Shown one piece after another: positions 1 to 7,154 of a stretch of 64,000 nt of DNA; within the stretch, counting starts at the first letter, position 1, and the number at the start of each line of letters is the position of its first letter. Under the pieces are notes generated by a model that worked only from the letters and a program-made list of their open reading frames with translations, had not been told where the DNA came from and did no database searches. The position numbers and the translations under genes are program-made. Source of the DNA: an uncultured Lachnospiraceae bacterium (GTDB taxonomy: Bacteria > Bacillota > Clostridia > Lachnospirales > Lachnospiraceae); assembly GCA_951802115.1 (NCBI GenBank), contig CATOPL010000011.1, positions 1 through 64,000 of the forward strand. The letters are read 5' to 3'.

Positions 1-179
1 ATGTAAGCCCAACATGCATTTTCAAAACAGATTGGCTGGATAGCCTTTACCTGTGCATAGACATCTAGCCCTGCGTCTTTTGTAATCTTCTCTGCTTCCT
101 CAATCGAAGCAATTCCATAGCTGCTTAATACAGCGTTGATTTTATCAATACGTCTCTCATATGATTCAAATAATGCCAT
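1..179 (-). CDS. GGGtGRT family protein, N-terminal part (runs off left edge)
   Basis: The first 59 residues of a protein whose remainder lies beyond position 1. It opens MALFESYERR and continues with a conserved stretch ending in PICFENACWAYI. I recognise this as the start of the clostridial GGGtGRT family, a protein of roughly 330 residues and unknown function. An AGGAGG ribosome binding site lies at about 188-194, directly before the ATG at 179. The start codon is 21 nt downstream of the NifU-like gene stop, so the two form a transcription unit, which is the usual arrangement of this family. Its biochemical role is not established; association with an Fe-S scaffold is the only clue. Confidence 0.75.
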   Translation of the reverse strand, partial: MALFESYERRIDKINAVLSSYGIASIEEAEKITKDAGLDVYAQVKAIQPICFENACWAY

Positions 180-200
180 TTTTGTCTACCTCCTCGGAAA

Positions 201-893
201 TTACTCTTTACGCGGGTCAATGATCTTAACCGCATCTGCCACACGGCCATACTGGCCTTTTGCTTTTTCCCATGCAGTGTTGGGGTCATCACCCTTTTTG
301 ATAAAGTCAGTCATCTTTCCAAGGGACACATACTGATATCCGATAATCTGATTGTCCTCATCCAGAGCAATACCGGTTACATAGCCTTCTGCCATCTCCA
401 GATAACGGGGGCCTTTTGCCAGCGTACCATACATAGTACCGATCTGAGAACGAAGTCCTTTTCCAAGATCCTCGAGTCCTGCGCCGACTGCAAGTCCGTC
501 CTCAGAAAATGCAGACTGGGAACGTCCGTAGACGATCTGCAGAAACAGCTCTCTCATAGCGGTATTGATGGCATCACATACCAAGTCTGTGTTCAGAGCT
601 TCCAGAACCGTTAAGCCAGGAAGAATCTCAGAAGCCATAGCTGCAGAATGAGTCATACCGGAACATCCGAGGGTCTCAATGAGAGCCTCCTGGATCACGC
701 CTTCCTTCACATTCAGAGACAGCTTACAGGCGCCCTGCTGCGGAGCACACCAGCCGACACCGTGGGTAAAGCCGGAGATGTCTTTCACTTCCTTCGCCTG
801 CACCCATTTTGCTTCTTCCGGAATCGGAGCGGCGCCGTGATGAACGCCCTGAGCTACCGGACACATTTCTTCTACTTCACGTGAATAAATCAT
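201..893 (-). CDS. NifU/IscU-like iron-sulfur scaffold protein
   Basis: A 230-residue protein related to NifU/IscU-type iron-sulfur cluster assembly scaffolds. Cysteine motifs that could hold a cluster are visible: MCP near residue 11, GWCAP and GACKL near residues 48-57, and LGCSGMTHSAAM near residue 76. It is longer than classic IscU (about 130 residues) and belongs to the clostridial subtype encoded next to GGGtGRT proteins. The start is supported by AAAGGAG a few bases upstream of position 893. It is separated from truA by 145 bp holding a terminator, so it is probably a separate transcription unit from the cobalamin operon. The role in cluster assembly is inferred from family membership. 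Confidence 0.75.
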   Translation of the reverse strand: MIYSREVEEMCPVAQGVHHGAAPIPEEAKWVQAKEVKDISGFTHGVGWCAPQQGACKLSLNVKEGVIQEALIETLGCSGMTHSAAMASEILPGLTVLEALNTDLVCDAINTAMRELFLQIVYGRSQSAFSEDGLAVGAGLEDLGKGLRSQIGTMYGTLAKGPRYLEMAEGYVTGIALDEDNQIIGYQYVSLGKMTDFIKKGDDPNTAWEKAKGQYGRVADAVKIIDPRKE

Positions 894-1003
894 TTGTTTG
901 AAACTCCTTTCAAGTTATCATATTAGGCCTGTACGGGTAAGGCCTCATATACTGTTATTTTCTCACAAATTCAGCAGTTCGTCCAGCAGTTTTTTCCTGT
1001 TTG

Positions 1004-1034
1004 TAAAAAATAGCGGAAAATCTGTCGTTTTCTG
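1004..1034 (-). terminator. intrinsic terminator after truA, end of the cobalamin operon
   Basis: Read on the minus strand just after the truA stop, GC-A-GAAAA pairs with TTTTC-C-GC around a seven-base loop and is followed by TATTTTTTA. The position fits the end of the long cobalamin/truA unit. The stem is short and A/T rich, so strength is uncertain. Confidence 0.55.
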
Positions 1035-1038
1035 CCTT

Positions 1039-1782
1039 TCACATTGTCCTATATTCCACATTCATCAGCATCAGGCCTTCCGGAGGCATCAGGCGTCCGG
1101 CGTTCGCCCGGTCTCTGCTGTCCAATATGTTTTTCACAGACTCAGCCTTTCTGAATCCAAGTCCCACTTCCACCAGAGTTCCTGTCAGAATCCGCACCAT
1201 ATGGTACAAAAATCCGTCGCCGGTATATGTAATCTCGACGCCGGCGCCTTCCCTGCAGATCCCAATCTCTTCCACCGTCCGTACCGTGGACTTTCTGAAT
1301 CGTTTCAGAGAACAAAATGCCCGGAAATCATGGGTTCCCTGAAGATATTCCGCCGCAGTTCTCATAGCCGCCATATCCAGAGGCTCCTCCACCTGTGCCA
1401 GAAAACGCCGTCCAAATACATTCATGACCGGATCGTTCCAGATCCGGTACACATAGGTCTTTCTCACCGCGTGCAGCCGCGCGTGAAATCTCGGAGCTGC
1501 CTCTTCCACTGACAGTACGGCAATATCTTCAGGAAGATACCGATTCATATAGGTTCTGATCTCCTCCACATTCCTGTCCTTTGCGCAGCGAAAACTGATC
1601 ACCTGTCCCGCCGCATGAACGCCCGCATCCGTCCGACCGGAACCATGTACCTCTACATCGGCGCCTTCCAGTCTCGATAAAAGGGCTTCCAGCTTTCCCT
1701 GTATTGTATGTTCCGTATTCCCCTGCACCTGCCACCCCCGGTAACGGGTGCCTTCGTATTGTATGACTGCTTTATAATTCAT
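1039..1782 (-). CDS. truA: tRNA pseudouridine(38-40) synthase TruA
   Basis: A 247-residue protein of normal TruA length that converts uridines 38-40 of the tRNA anticodon arm to pseudouridine. The catalytic aspartate lies in the family signature GSGRTDAGVHA near residue 50, and the typical opening YKAVIQYEGTRYRGWQ is present. It starts 2 bp after the cobO stop, so it should be co-transcribed with the cobalamin genes although it has no role in that pathway. A terminator-like hairpin follows its stop. The identification is secure from the signature motif and overall layout. Confidence 0.95.
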   Translation of the reverse strand: MNYKAVIQYEGTRYRGWQVQGNTEHTIQGKLEALLSRLEGADVEVHGSGRTDAGVHAAGQVISFRCAKDRNVEEIRTYMNRYLPEDIAVLSVEEAAPRFHARLHAVRKTYVYRIWNDPVMNVFGRRFLAQVEEPLDMAAMRTAAEYLQGTHDFRAFCSLKRFRKSTVRTVEEIGICREGAGVEITYTGDGFLYHMVRILTGTLVEVGLGFRKAESVKNILDSRDRANAGRLMPPEGLMLMNVEYRTM

Positions 1783-1784
1783 GT

Positions 1785-2318
1785 TTACATCTCGATCCCT
1801 TTTCGCGCCGGCACTCCTTCATCAAAAGGATGCTTCACTTTCTTCATTTCCGTCACATAATCTGCCAGCTTCACAAGTTCTTCTCCCGGATCCCTTCCGG
1901 TCAGTACTATTTCCAGCCCTTCCGACCGCTCCGTGAGAAAAGAAAGCGCTGTCTTCTGGCAGATCATTCCGTGGTTATAGGCGCTCATAAACTCGTCAAT
2001 GACCAGCAGATCATATCCCTCATCCTCCGCCTTCACTGTCGCATCCTCAAAAAGATGGGTATAGGCATGGGCCGCCTGCTCCTTCTGCTCTTCTGTCATA
2101 TTCCAGTAAAATCCAAACTTTTCTGTACAACAGCAGTAATCAATCCCCAGTTTCTTCAGCATTTTCACTTCGCCGGAGGTTCCGTCCTTCATACACTGGC
2201 AGAACAATACCTTCAGTCCGCATCCTGCCGCCCTCACTGCAAGCCCCACCGCCGCTGTTGTCTTACCCTTGCCGTCTCCACAGTAAATATGCAGACATCC
2301 TTTTTTTACATTACCCAC
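1785..2318 (-). CDS. cobO: corrinoid adenosyltransferase (CobO/BtuR type)
   Basis: A 177-residue ATP:cob(I)alamin adenosyltransferase, which transfers the adenosyl group of ATP to Co(I) corrinoid to give the coenzyme form. The P-loop GDGKGKTTAAVGLA is at residues 14-27 and a Walker B-like LLVIDEF is near residue 104, both typical of the CobA/CobO/BtuR family rather than the PduO or EutT families. Its start overlaps the end of cbiB by 13 bp, showing translational coupling. In the anaerobic pathway this step acts on cobyrinate diamide or later corrinoids and feeds cbiP and cbiB. Confidence 0.93.
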   Translation of the reverse strand: MGNVKKGCLHIYCGDGKGKTTAAVGLAVRAAGCGLKVLFCQCMKDGTSGEVKMLKKLGIDYCCCTEKFGFYWNMTEEQKEQAAHAYTHLFEDATVKAEDEGYDLLVIDEFMSAYNHGMICQKTALSFLTERSEGLEIVLTGRDPGEELVKLADYVTEMKKVKHPFDEGVPARKGIEM

Positions 2319-3274
2319 AAGATCGCTCCTTTCATGATCAGAAATACCGCCAGCGCCAGAATTGCCGTACCGTAAAGAAGCCGGTTCGCACGCCGGATAT
2401 CCCCGTATTCCACCGGACGGTCCGCATTTCCGATTGTCGGCTTTTCATACAGTTTTCCAAAATAGTATGCGTTTCCTGCCAGCTGAATATGCAGCGCCCC
2501 GGCCGTAACCGCTTCTGTATGCGCAGAATTCGGACTGCTGTGATTAAAACGGTCTCTCACATATACGTTCCATGCACTGACCGCATCCATCCCCAGAAGA
2601 CCGGAGGCGCATATCATCAGCACCGCTGACAGCCTGGCCGGAATATAATTAAGCACATCATCAAACTTTGCCGCTGCCCTGCCAAAATACAAATAACGTT
2701 CATTTTTATATCCTACCATGGAGTCCATGGTGTTAACCGCCTTATAAAAATAACCCAGCGGCGCTCCGCCAATTATCATAAACAAAAGCGGCGCAACGAT
2801 TCCATCCGACGTATTTTCCGCCACGGTTTCCACCGCCGCTTTCGTGATGCCGATATCATCAAGCACAGCCGTATCCCTTCCTACCACCATGGAAACCGCA
2901 TGACGTGCATTTTCTACATCGCCCGCCTTCAGTGCATGATATACTTTCATCGTCTCGTCTTTTAAAGATCTTGTGGCAAGAAGCTGATAACACATCACGG
3001 TTTCCAGTGTAAACCGGATATACGGATGCACTCTTCCCGCCAGTAAAAGCAGCCCCCATGCAGACGCCGCAGTAATTCCGGCTGTCAATGCCAGCAGAAA
3101 AATCCCCGCTGCCAGTTCACCTTTTTTTGTCCCGGGAAAAAGATAACGCAGCAGCTTCTCCAGACCGCTGATCAGATGTCCCACCAGACGGATCGGATGA
3201 TAGAGCCAGTGCGGATCCCCGATCATAAGATCCAGTAAAAATCCAAATCCTACGGCAAGCATTGATAATTCCAT
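2306..3274 (-). CDS. cbiB: adenosylcobinamide-phosphate synthase CbiB
   Basis: An integral membrane enzyme that attaches aminopropanol or its phosphate to adenosylcobyric acid. The reading frame extends upstream, but the ATG at 3274 is chosen because it follows a GGAAGGAAC ribosome binding site and gives the typical start MELSMLAVGFGFLLDLMIGD. That makes 322 residues. The conserved DPHWLYHPIRLVG follows the first membrane helix, and VAENTSDGIVAPL and NSAHTEA are present further on. It overlaps the phosphatase gene upstream by 25 bp and cobO downstream by 13 bp. Its partner substrate is made by the threonine-phosphate decarboxylase CobD at 20271-21359. Confidence 0.93.
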   Translation of the reverse strand: MELSMLAVGFGFLLDLMIGDPHWLYHPIRLVGHLISGLEKLLRYLFPGTKKGELAAGIFLLALTAGITAASAWGLLLLAGRVHPYIRFTLETVMCYQLLATRSLKDETMKVYHALKAGDVENARHAVSMVVGRDTAVLDDIGITKAAVETVAENTSDGIVAPLLFMIIGGAPLGYFYKAVNTMDSMVGYKNERYLYFGRAAAKFDDVLNYIPARLSAVLMICASGLLGMDAVSAWNVYVRDRFNHSSPNSAHTEAVTAGALHIQLAGNAYYFGKLYEKPTIGNADRPVEYGDIRRANRLLYGTAILALAVFLIMKGAILWVM

Positions 3275-3912
3275 AAGTCTGTTCCTTCCACAGGTGTCAG
3301 TACATATCCGCACCCGTTTTTAACCTGATAGTCAAAATAATCTTTTTTCGGAAATCCAAAACGCTCCATAATCGCCATAATTGTCCCGCCGTGCACCACC
3401 AGAGCGACTCGAAGCGGCAGGTTCTGACTTCTCCCCTCTGAAAAACCCATTCCCGGAGTCTCTGTTCTGGTTTTGCTTTTTCTGTCGGCGAAAAACTGCA
3501 TCTCCAGCTCCCTGATCTGCAGAACCAGCTCTGCAAATCCCGACTGGCAGCGGCGCTTAAACGCTTCCATAGATTCTCCACCCGGAAACGGCAGTGTTCC
3601 TCCGCTGTCAATCCAGGCCTGATACACCGGATCATCGCTTAGTTCCTGATAATTCTTGTTCTCAAAATCTCCGAAATCGCATTCCTGCAGCACCGGCACC
3701 GGCACCACGGAAATCTTTTCCCACAGAATCTGCGCCGTCTCCACACATCGCCTCATAGGGCTGGCATAGATCCTGTCCGCCGACGGATAAACACTGCCTT
3801 TGAGCAACCGAATCCCTTCCTTGCAAAGCGGCTCATCCGTCCGGCAGCCGATGTATCGTCCCTCCAGATTTCCCTGTGTCATGGAATGGCGGAGCAATAT
3901 GATCTCAGCCAC
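3250..3912 (-). CDS. histidine phosphatase, likely alpha-ribazole phosphatase (CobC-like)
   Basis: A 220-residue member of the histidine phosphatase (phosphoglycerate mutase-like) superfamily. The catalytic histidine is in LLRHSMTQGN near residue 8, where most members have RHGET, and a second histidine is in VVHGGTIMAIM near residue 175. Its place between cbiB and the cobU/cobS genes suggests it removes the 5' phosphate of alpha-ribazole phosphate or of adenosylcobalamin phosphate, the CobC step. It overlaps the short CobU-like gene by 8 bp. The RHS rather than RHG signature and a variable stretch around residues 140-160 leave some doubt about exact substrate. Confidence 0.8.
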   Translation of the reverse strand: MAEIILLRHSMTQGNLEGRYIGCRTDEPLCKEGIRLLKGSVYPSADRIYASPMRRCVETAQILWEKISVVPVPVLQECDFGDFENKNYQELSDDPVYQAWIDSGGTLPFPGGESMEAFKRRCQSGFAELVLQIRELEMQFFADRKSKTRTETPGMGFSEGRSQNLPLRVALVVHGGTIMAIMERFGFPKKDYFDYQVKNGCGYVLTPVEGTDLWNYQCLP

Positions 3913-4285
3913 CTTTGATCACCGTCCCGATCCCGCAGACTACCCGATGCACCTGTTTTGCTTCCCTTGCCACCTGACAGCAGACCCGCCCGGTCTTCTC
4001 CCTGTACGCCCGGTCAAAACGATCTGTGGGAACCACTCCATATCCGAGCTCATTTGTCACCAAAATAATTTCCGGATTCTTTCTGGTCAGCGCTTCCAGT
4101 GAAAAACTCTCTTCTGTTTCCATAAGTCTGCGGATATATTCATGAAAATGAAACAGAAGCTTTGTCTTATAAATTTCCTCCGGCGGGCACACCGCCCCGT
4201 CCGCAGCTTCCTCCCTGCCGATCCCAAAAGTTTTACATGCATAGGCAGTCTTCCCCTGAAAACATCCCCCTGTTACAAGTATCAT
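3905..4285 (-). CDS. short CobU-like adenosylcobinamide kinase/guanylyltransferase homologue
   Basis: A 126-residue protein that begins MILVTGGCFQGKTAYA, a P-loop of the CobU type, and later has ILVTNELGYGVVPTDRFDRAYRE, which matches the CobU region NExGxGIVP. It lacks most of the middle of CobU, including the RHRxRR segment with the guanylylated histidine, so it is about 70 residues shorter than the full-length CobU at 5097-5630. It may be a divergent kinase-only enzyme or an accessory protein; it is not simply a decayed copy because the reading frame is intact and coupled to its neighbour by an 8-bp overlap. The substrate is unproven. Confidence 0.7.
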   Translation of the reverse strand: MILVTGGCFQGKTAYACKTFGIGREEAADGAVCPPEEIYKTKLLFHFHEYIRRLMETEESFSLEALTRKNPEIILVTNELGYGVVPTDRFDRAYREKTGRVCCQVAREAKQVHRVVCGIGTVIKGG

Positions 4286-4335
4286 ATTTTTCCTCTCCCG
4301 CTGTTTTTAATCGTTCACTACCGGCCGGCCTTTTT

Positions 4336-5100
4336 CTATAAAAATCTGCCTCCCAGCATCAGGGTGCAGGCAGATGCCAGTTCACACACCTGCACAAAAA
4401 AACCGGCAATATCTCCTGTCGTACCTCCAAACTCTTTCATGGCCATACCGTAATAATAGACATAGACAATAAAAGCAGTGCCAAACAAAATCAGCGCATA
4501 CCGCCAGTCCCACCAAAAAGCTGCTCCCGCGCAGACAAGCATCCACAGGCCAAGCACAGTCTTCAGCACCCGCTTCTGCGCCGCATCGGCAAACATCCCC
4601 AGAGATCCTTTCTTGTTGGCGCAGGGAAACGTCGACAGCGCCATACCGCTGAGTGTCCGGGACAGCACATATCCGATGCCCAGTACCGGCAGAACCTCGC
4701 TCTCCATCTCGCTCCACACTCCCAGGGCAAGAATGAAGTAGGCGCATCCCATAATAACTGCAAAAGCGCCTGCGTGAGAATCTTTGAGAATCTCAAGTTT
4801 CCTCTCCTTTGGCTGCCAGGAGCTTAATGCATCTGCTGTATCCAGATATCCGTCCATATGGATCCCTCCGGTCACCAGAAGAGGCAGCAGCACGAAACCG
4901 ACCGCTCGCATCAGGCTTCCAAGCCCGGCCGCAGCACAGATCTGTCCATATCCCCAGACCAGACATCCAATGACAACTCCGATCACCGGGAAAAAACAGA
5001 TCATATATTTCATATTTTCTTTATCCCAGTCCGCCCGCGGTACCGGTATCTTGGAAAACATTGCCAATGCGATCAGAAAACTGTTCCATACTCTTTTCAT
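4336..5100 (-). CDS. cobS: adenosylcobinamide-GDP ribazoletransferase CobS
   Basis: A 254-residue polytopic membrane enzyme that joins adenosylcobinamide-GDP and alpha-ribazole (phosphate) to give cobalamin (phosphate), the last assembly step. The signature GGIHMDGYLDTADALSS at about residues 79-95 carries the acidic metal-binding residues, and SRTLSGMALS is seen near residue 146. The start MKRVWNSFLIALAMFSKIPVP is typical. The ATG overlaps the stop of cobU by 4 bp, so the two are translationally coupled. It acts in the cytoplasmic membrane together with CbiB. Confidence 0.95.
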   Translation of the reverse strand: MKRVWNSFLIALAMFSKIPVPRADWDKENMKYMICFFPVIGVVIGCLVWGYGQICAAAGLGSLMRAVGFVLLPLLVTGGIHMDGYLDTADALSSWQPKERKLEILKDSHAGAFAVIMGCAYFILALGVWSEMESEVLPVLGIGYVLSRTLSGMALSTFPCANKKGSLGMFADAAQKRVLKTVLGLWMLVCAGAAFWWDWRYALILFGTAFIVYVYYYGMAMKEFGGTTGDIAGFFVQVCELASACTLMLGGRFL

Positions 5101-5630
5101 ACCATTTCCTCCGGATTTCCTTTATGAACCAGCGGAACAGAGTAGACTACCTCCACCACCGCATCTGCCATGGATGCAATCTGCCTGTTAATCTCCGACA
5201 GATATTTCTGATAAATTCTGGTCTCCGGATCATAATCCACCCCGTCAGAAAAAATCTCGTTGGTCACAATCAGCAAATGCTCACACTGACCAAGAAGCCT
5301 GTGAACGCCTGCCAGAATCTCCTCTGCACATCGCTCTTTCGCACCGCCTTCCTGATACAGCTCATTGGCAGTCAGATTAGACATACACTCAAGAAGAACT
5401 GTGCCGTAACCGGTCACATCCGCGTTTTTCAGCCCTGTATAACATTCCAGCGTCTTAAAGCCCTTCTCTGCCCGCATCTTACGGTGGCGCCGGATCCGAA
5501 GACGACACTCTTCATCAAAAGGATACATGGTCGCTATATACAGACGGGGCATTTTCTGAAGTCTGAGCACCATCTTTTCTGCATACTCTGATTTTCCGCT
5601 CCCGCTTCCGCCGGTGATCAATAACAGCAT
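5097..5630 (-). CDS. cobU: adenosylcobinamide kinase / adenosylcobinamide-phosphate guanylyltransferase CobU
   Basis: The bifunctional enzyme that phosphorylates adenosylcobinamide and then transfers GMP to it. From the ATG at 5630 the protein is 177 residues, starting MLLLITGGSGSGKSEYAEK with the P-loop at residues 7-14; an upstream in-frame extension lacks a good ribosome binding site, whereas GGGGAG lies 9-10 nt before 5630. The RRHRKMRAEKGFKTLE segment contains the guanylylation histidine, and VTNEIFSDGVDYDPETR corresponds to the NExGxGIVP region, though it is not an exact match. It is coupled to cobS by a 4-bp overlap. A second, shorter homologue lies at 3905-4285. Confidence 0.92.
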   Translation of the reverse strand: MLLLITGGSGSGKSEYAEKMVLRLQKMPRLYIATMYPFDEECRLRIRRHRKMRAEKGFKTLECYTGLKNADVTGYGTVLLECMSNLTANELYQEGGAKERCAEEILAGVHRLLGQCEHLLIVTNEIFSDGVDYDPETRIYQKYLSEINRQIASMADAVVEVVYSVPLVHKGNPEEMV

Positions 5631-5705
5631 TGCCTGATCTCCCCTTCCTTTTATGCTCGCACTATACAAATACCGCAATCATATTCTGCCGGTCATTATT
5701 CTGTC

Positions 5706-7154
5706 TCAGACAATATCTGTTGAACAGAAAATCTTTCCCTGCTCCCGGACACCGCTGCTCTGAGAAGCACAACACTGCTCATATTGACGGCACGCATTCA
5801 GAAAATGACAGGGCACCTGCAGATTCGAATAATAGAAAAGGTGCGGAAACCCTGCATACAAGGTCTGTGTCCCGTGAACACAGTCCCATTCTCTTTTTCC
5901 AACCGGTTTTTTCGCATGAAAGCCCGCACCGCAGCTTTCGCTGTCCCAATAATGAAATTCGTGTCCCCGAACCTTAATTCCCAAAGGCCCCAGAAGCTGA
6001 TCTTTTTTTGCTTCCAGCGTAATGTAACCAAAACGCGAAAGCTTTTCTGTCCGGTATGCTTTTGCATCCAGGATGCCCGCCATAGGATAAAATATTCTGT
6101 CCGTACCCTCCAGTTCCCGGTGCAGATACAAAAATCCGCCGCATTCCGCAATGCAGGGCATACCGCCTTCTACAGCTTTCCTGACAGCTGTCCTCATGGA
6201 CACATTCCGGCTGAGAGCCTGCGCGTGAAGTTCCGGGTATCCGCCGCTTAAGATGATACCTGACACCTCTTTAGGAAGCTCAGCGTCTCTGAGCGGTGAA
6301 AAAGGCACCAGCTCTGCTCCCAGCTTTTCCAGAAGTTCCAGATTATCCAGGTATGTAAAGCAAAACGCATCATCCTCAGCCACTGCAACGCGGACTTTTC
6401 TTCCGTTTATCTTTCTGATCTCCGGCGGATAAAACGCAGAAGCACCCGTGAAGCTCTTCTCAGCGTCATATTCTCTGGAAAAATGAAGCATACTGTCAAG
6501 ATCCAGCGTCTTTTCCAACGCTTCTGCCAGACAATTCAGCTTTTCTTTCAGCTTCTCAATCTCCCCCGGCATCACCAGTCCCAGATGACGGCTGTCTAAA
6601 GAAAGCTCCGTCATCTTCGGCACATAACCGAATACCTGAACATCAAGCTCCTGAAGAATCAAGTTTTTTAACTGCCCGTAGATCACAGGCGAGATCTGAT
6701 TCAGAATCACACCGCAGATACGGCTGTCCTGTCTGTACTCCAGAAAACCTTTGATCATGGCAAGTACAGACAGACTGGCGCCCCTTCCGCTGATGATCAA
6801 AACCGCCGGAAGATTCAGCGTACGCGCCACATCATAGGTACTTCCTTCAGTCCGAATACCGCCCAGACCATCATAATATCCCATAACCCCTTCTACGACC
6901 GCCACATCACAGCCGTCAGCATTTTTAGCGTACAGATAACGGGTCGTATCCCCATCTGTAAAAAATGTATCCAGATTCCGGGATTTCGTTCCGATCACTT
7001 TCCCATGAAACATAGGATCGATATAATCCGGACCGCATTTAAAAGATGCGGTCTTCAGTCCCCGGTTTACGAACGCCTGCAGAATGCCGCAGGTAATAAG
7101 CGTCTTTCCGCTCCCGCTTGCAGGAGCAGTCAGAAGTATCCCCGGCGTCCTCAT
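5706..7154 (-). CDS. cbiA: cobyrinate a,c-diamide synthase CbiA
   Basis: A glutamine amidotransferase that amidates the a and c side chains of (cobalt-)cobyrinic acid. From the ATG at 7154, which has a GGGGAGGAAGGAT ribosome binding site, the protein is 482 residues. The N-terminal ATP-binding domain opens RTPGILLTAPASGSGKTLIT with a P-loop, and the C-terminal glutaminase domain has the nucleophile in CIAECGGFLYLH and a histidine in GHEFHYWD. An upstream in-frame extension of 71 residues is an overlap with the CbiT end and is rejected. The start overlaps the stop of cbiJET by 4 bp. Confidence 0.94.
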   Translation of the reverse strand: MRTPGILLTAPASGSGKTLITCGILQAFVNRGLKTASFKCGPDYIDPMFHGKVIGTKSRNLDTFFTDGDTTRYLYAKNADGCDVAVVEGVMGYYDGLGGIRTEGSTYDVARTLNLPAVLIISGRGASLSVLAMIKGFLEYRQDSRICGVILNQISPVIYGQLKNLILQELDVQVFGYVPKMTELSLDSRHLGLVMPGEIEKLKEKLNCLAEALEKTLDLDSMLHFSREYDAEKSFTGASAFYPPEIRKINGRKVRVAVAEDDAFCFTYLDNLELLEKLGAELVPFSPLRDAELPKEVSGIILSGGYPELHAQALSRNVSMRTAVRKAVEGGMPCIAECGGFLYLHRELEGTDRIFYPMAGILDAKAYRTEKLSRFGYITLEAKKDQLLGPLGIKVRGHEFHYWDSESCGAGFHAKKPVGKREWDCVHGTQTLYAGFPHLFYYSNLQVPCHFLNACRQYEQCCASQSSGVREQGKIFCSTDIV

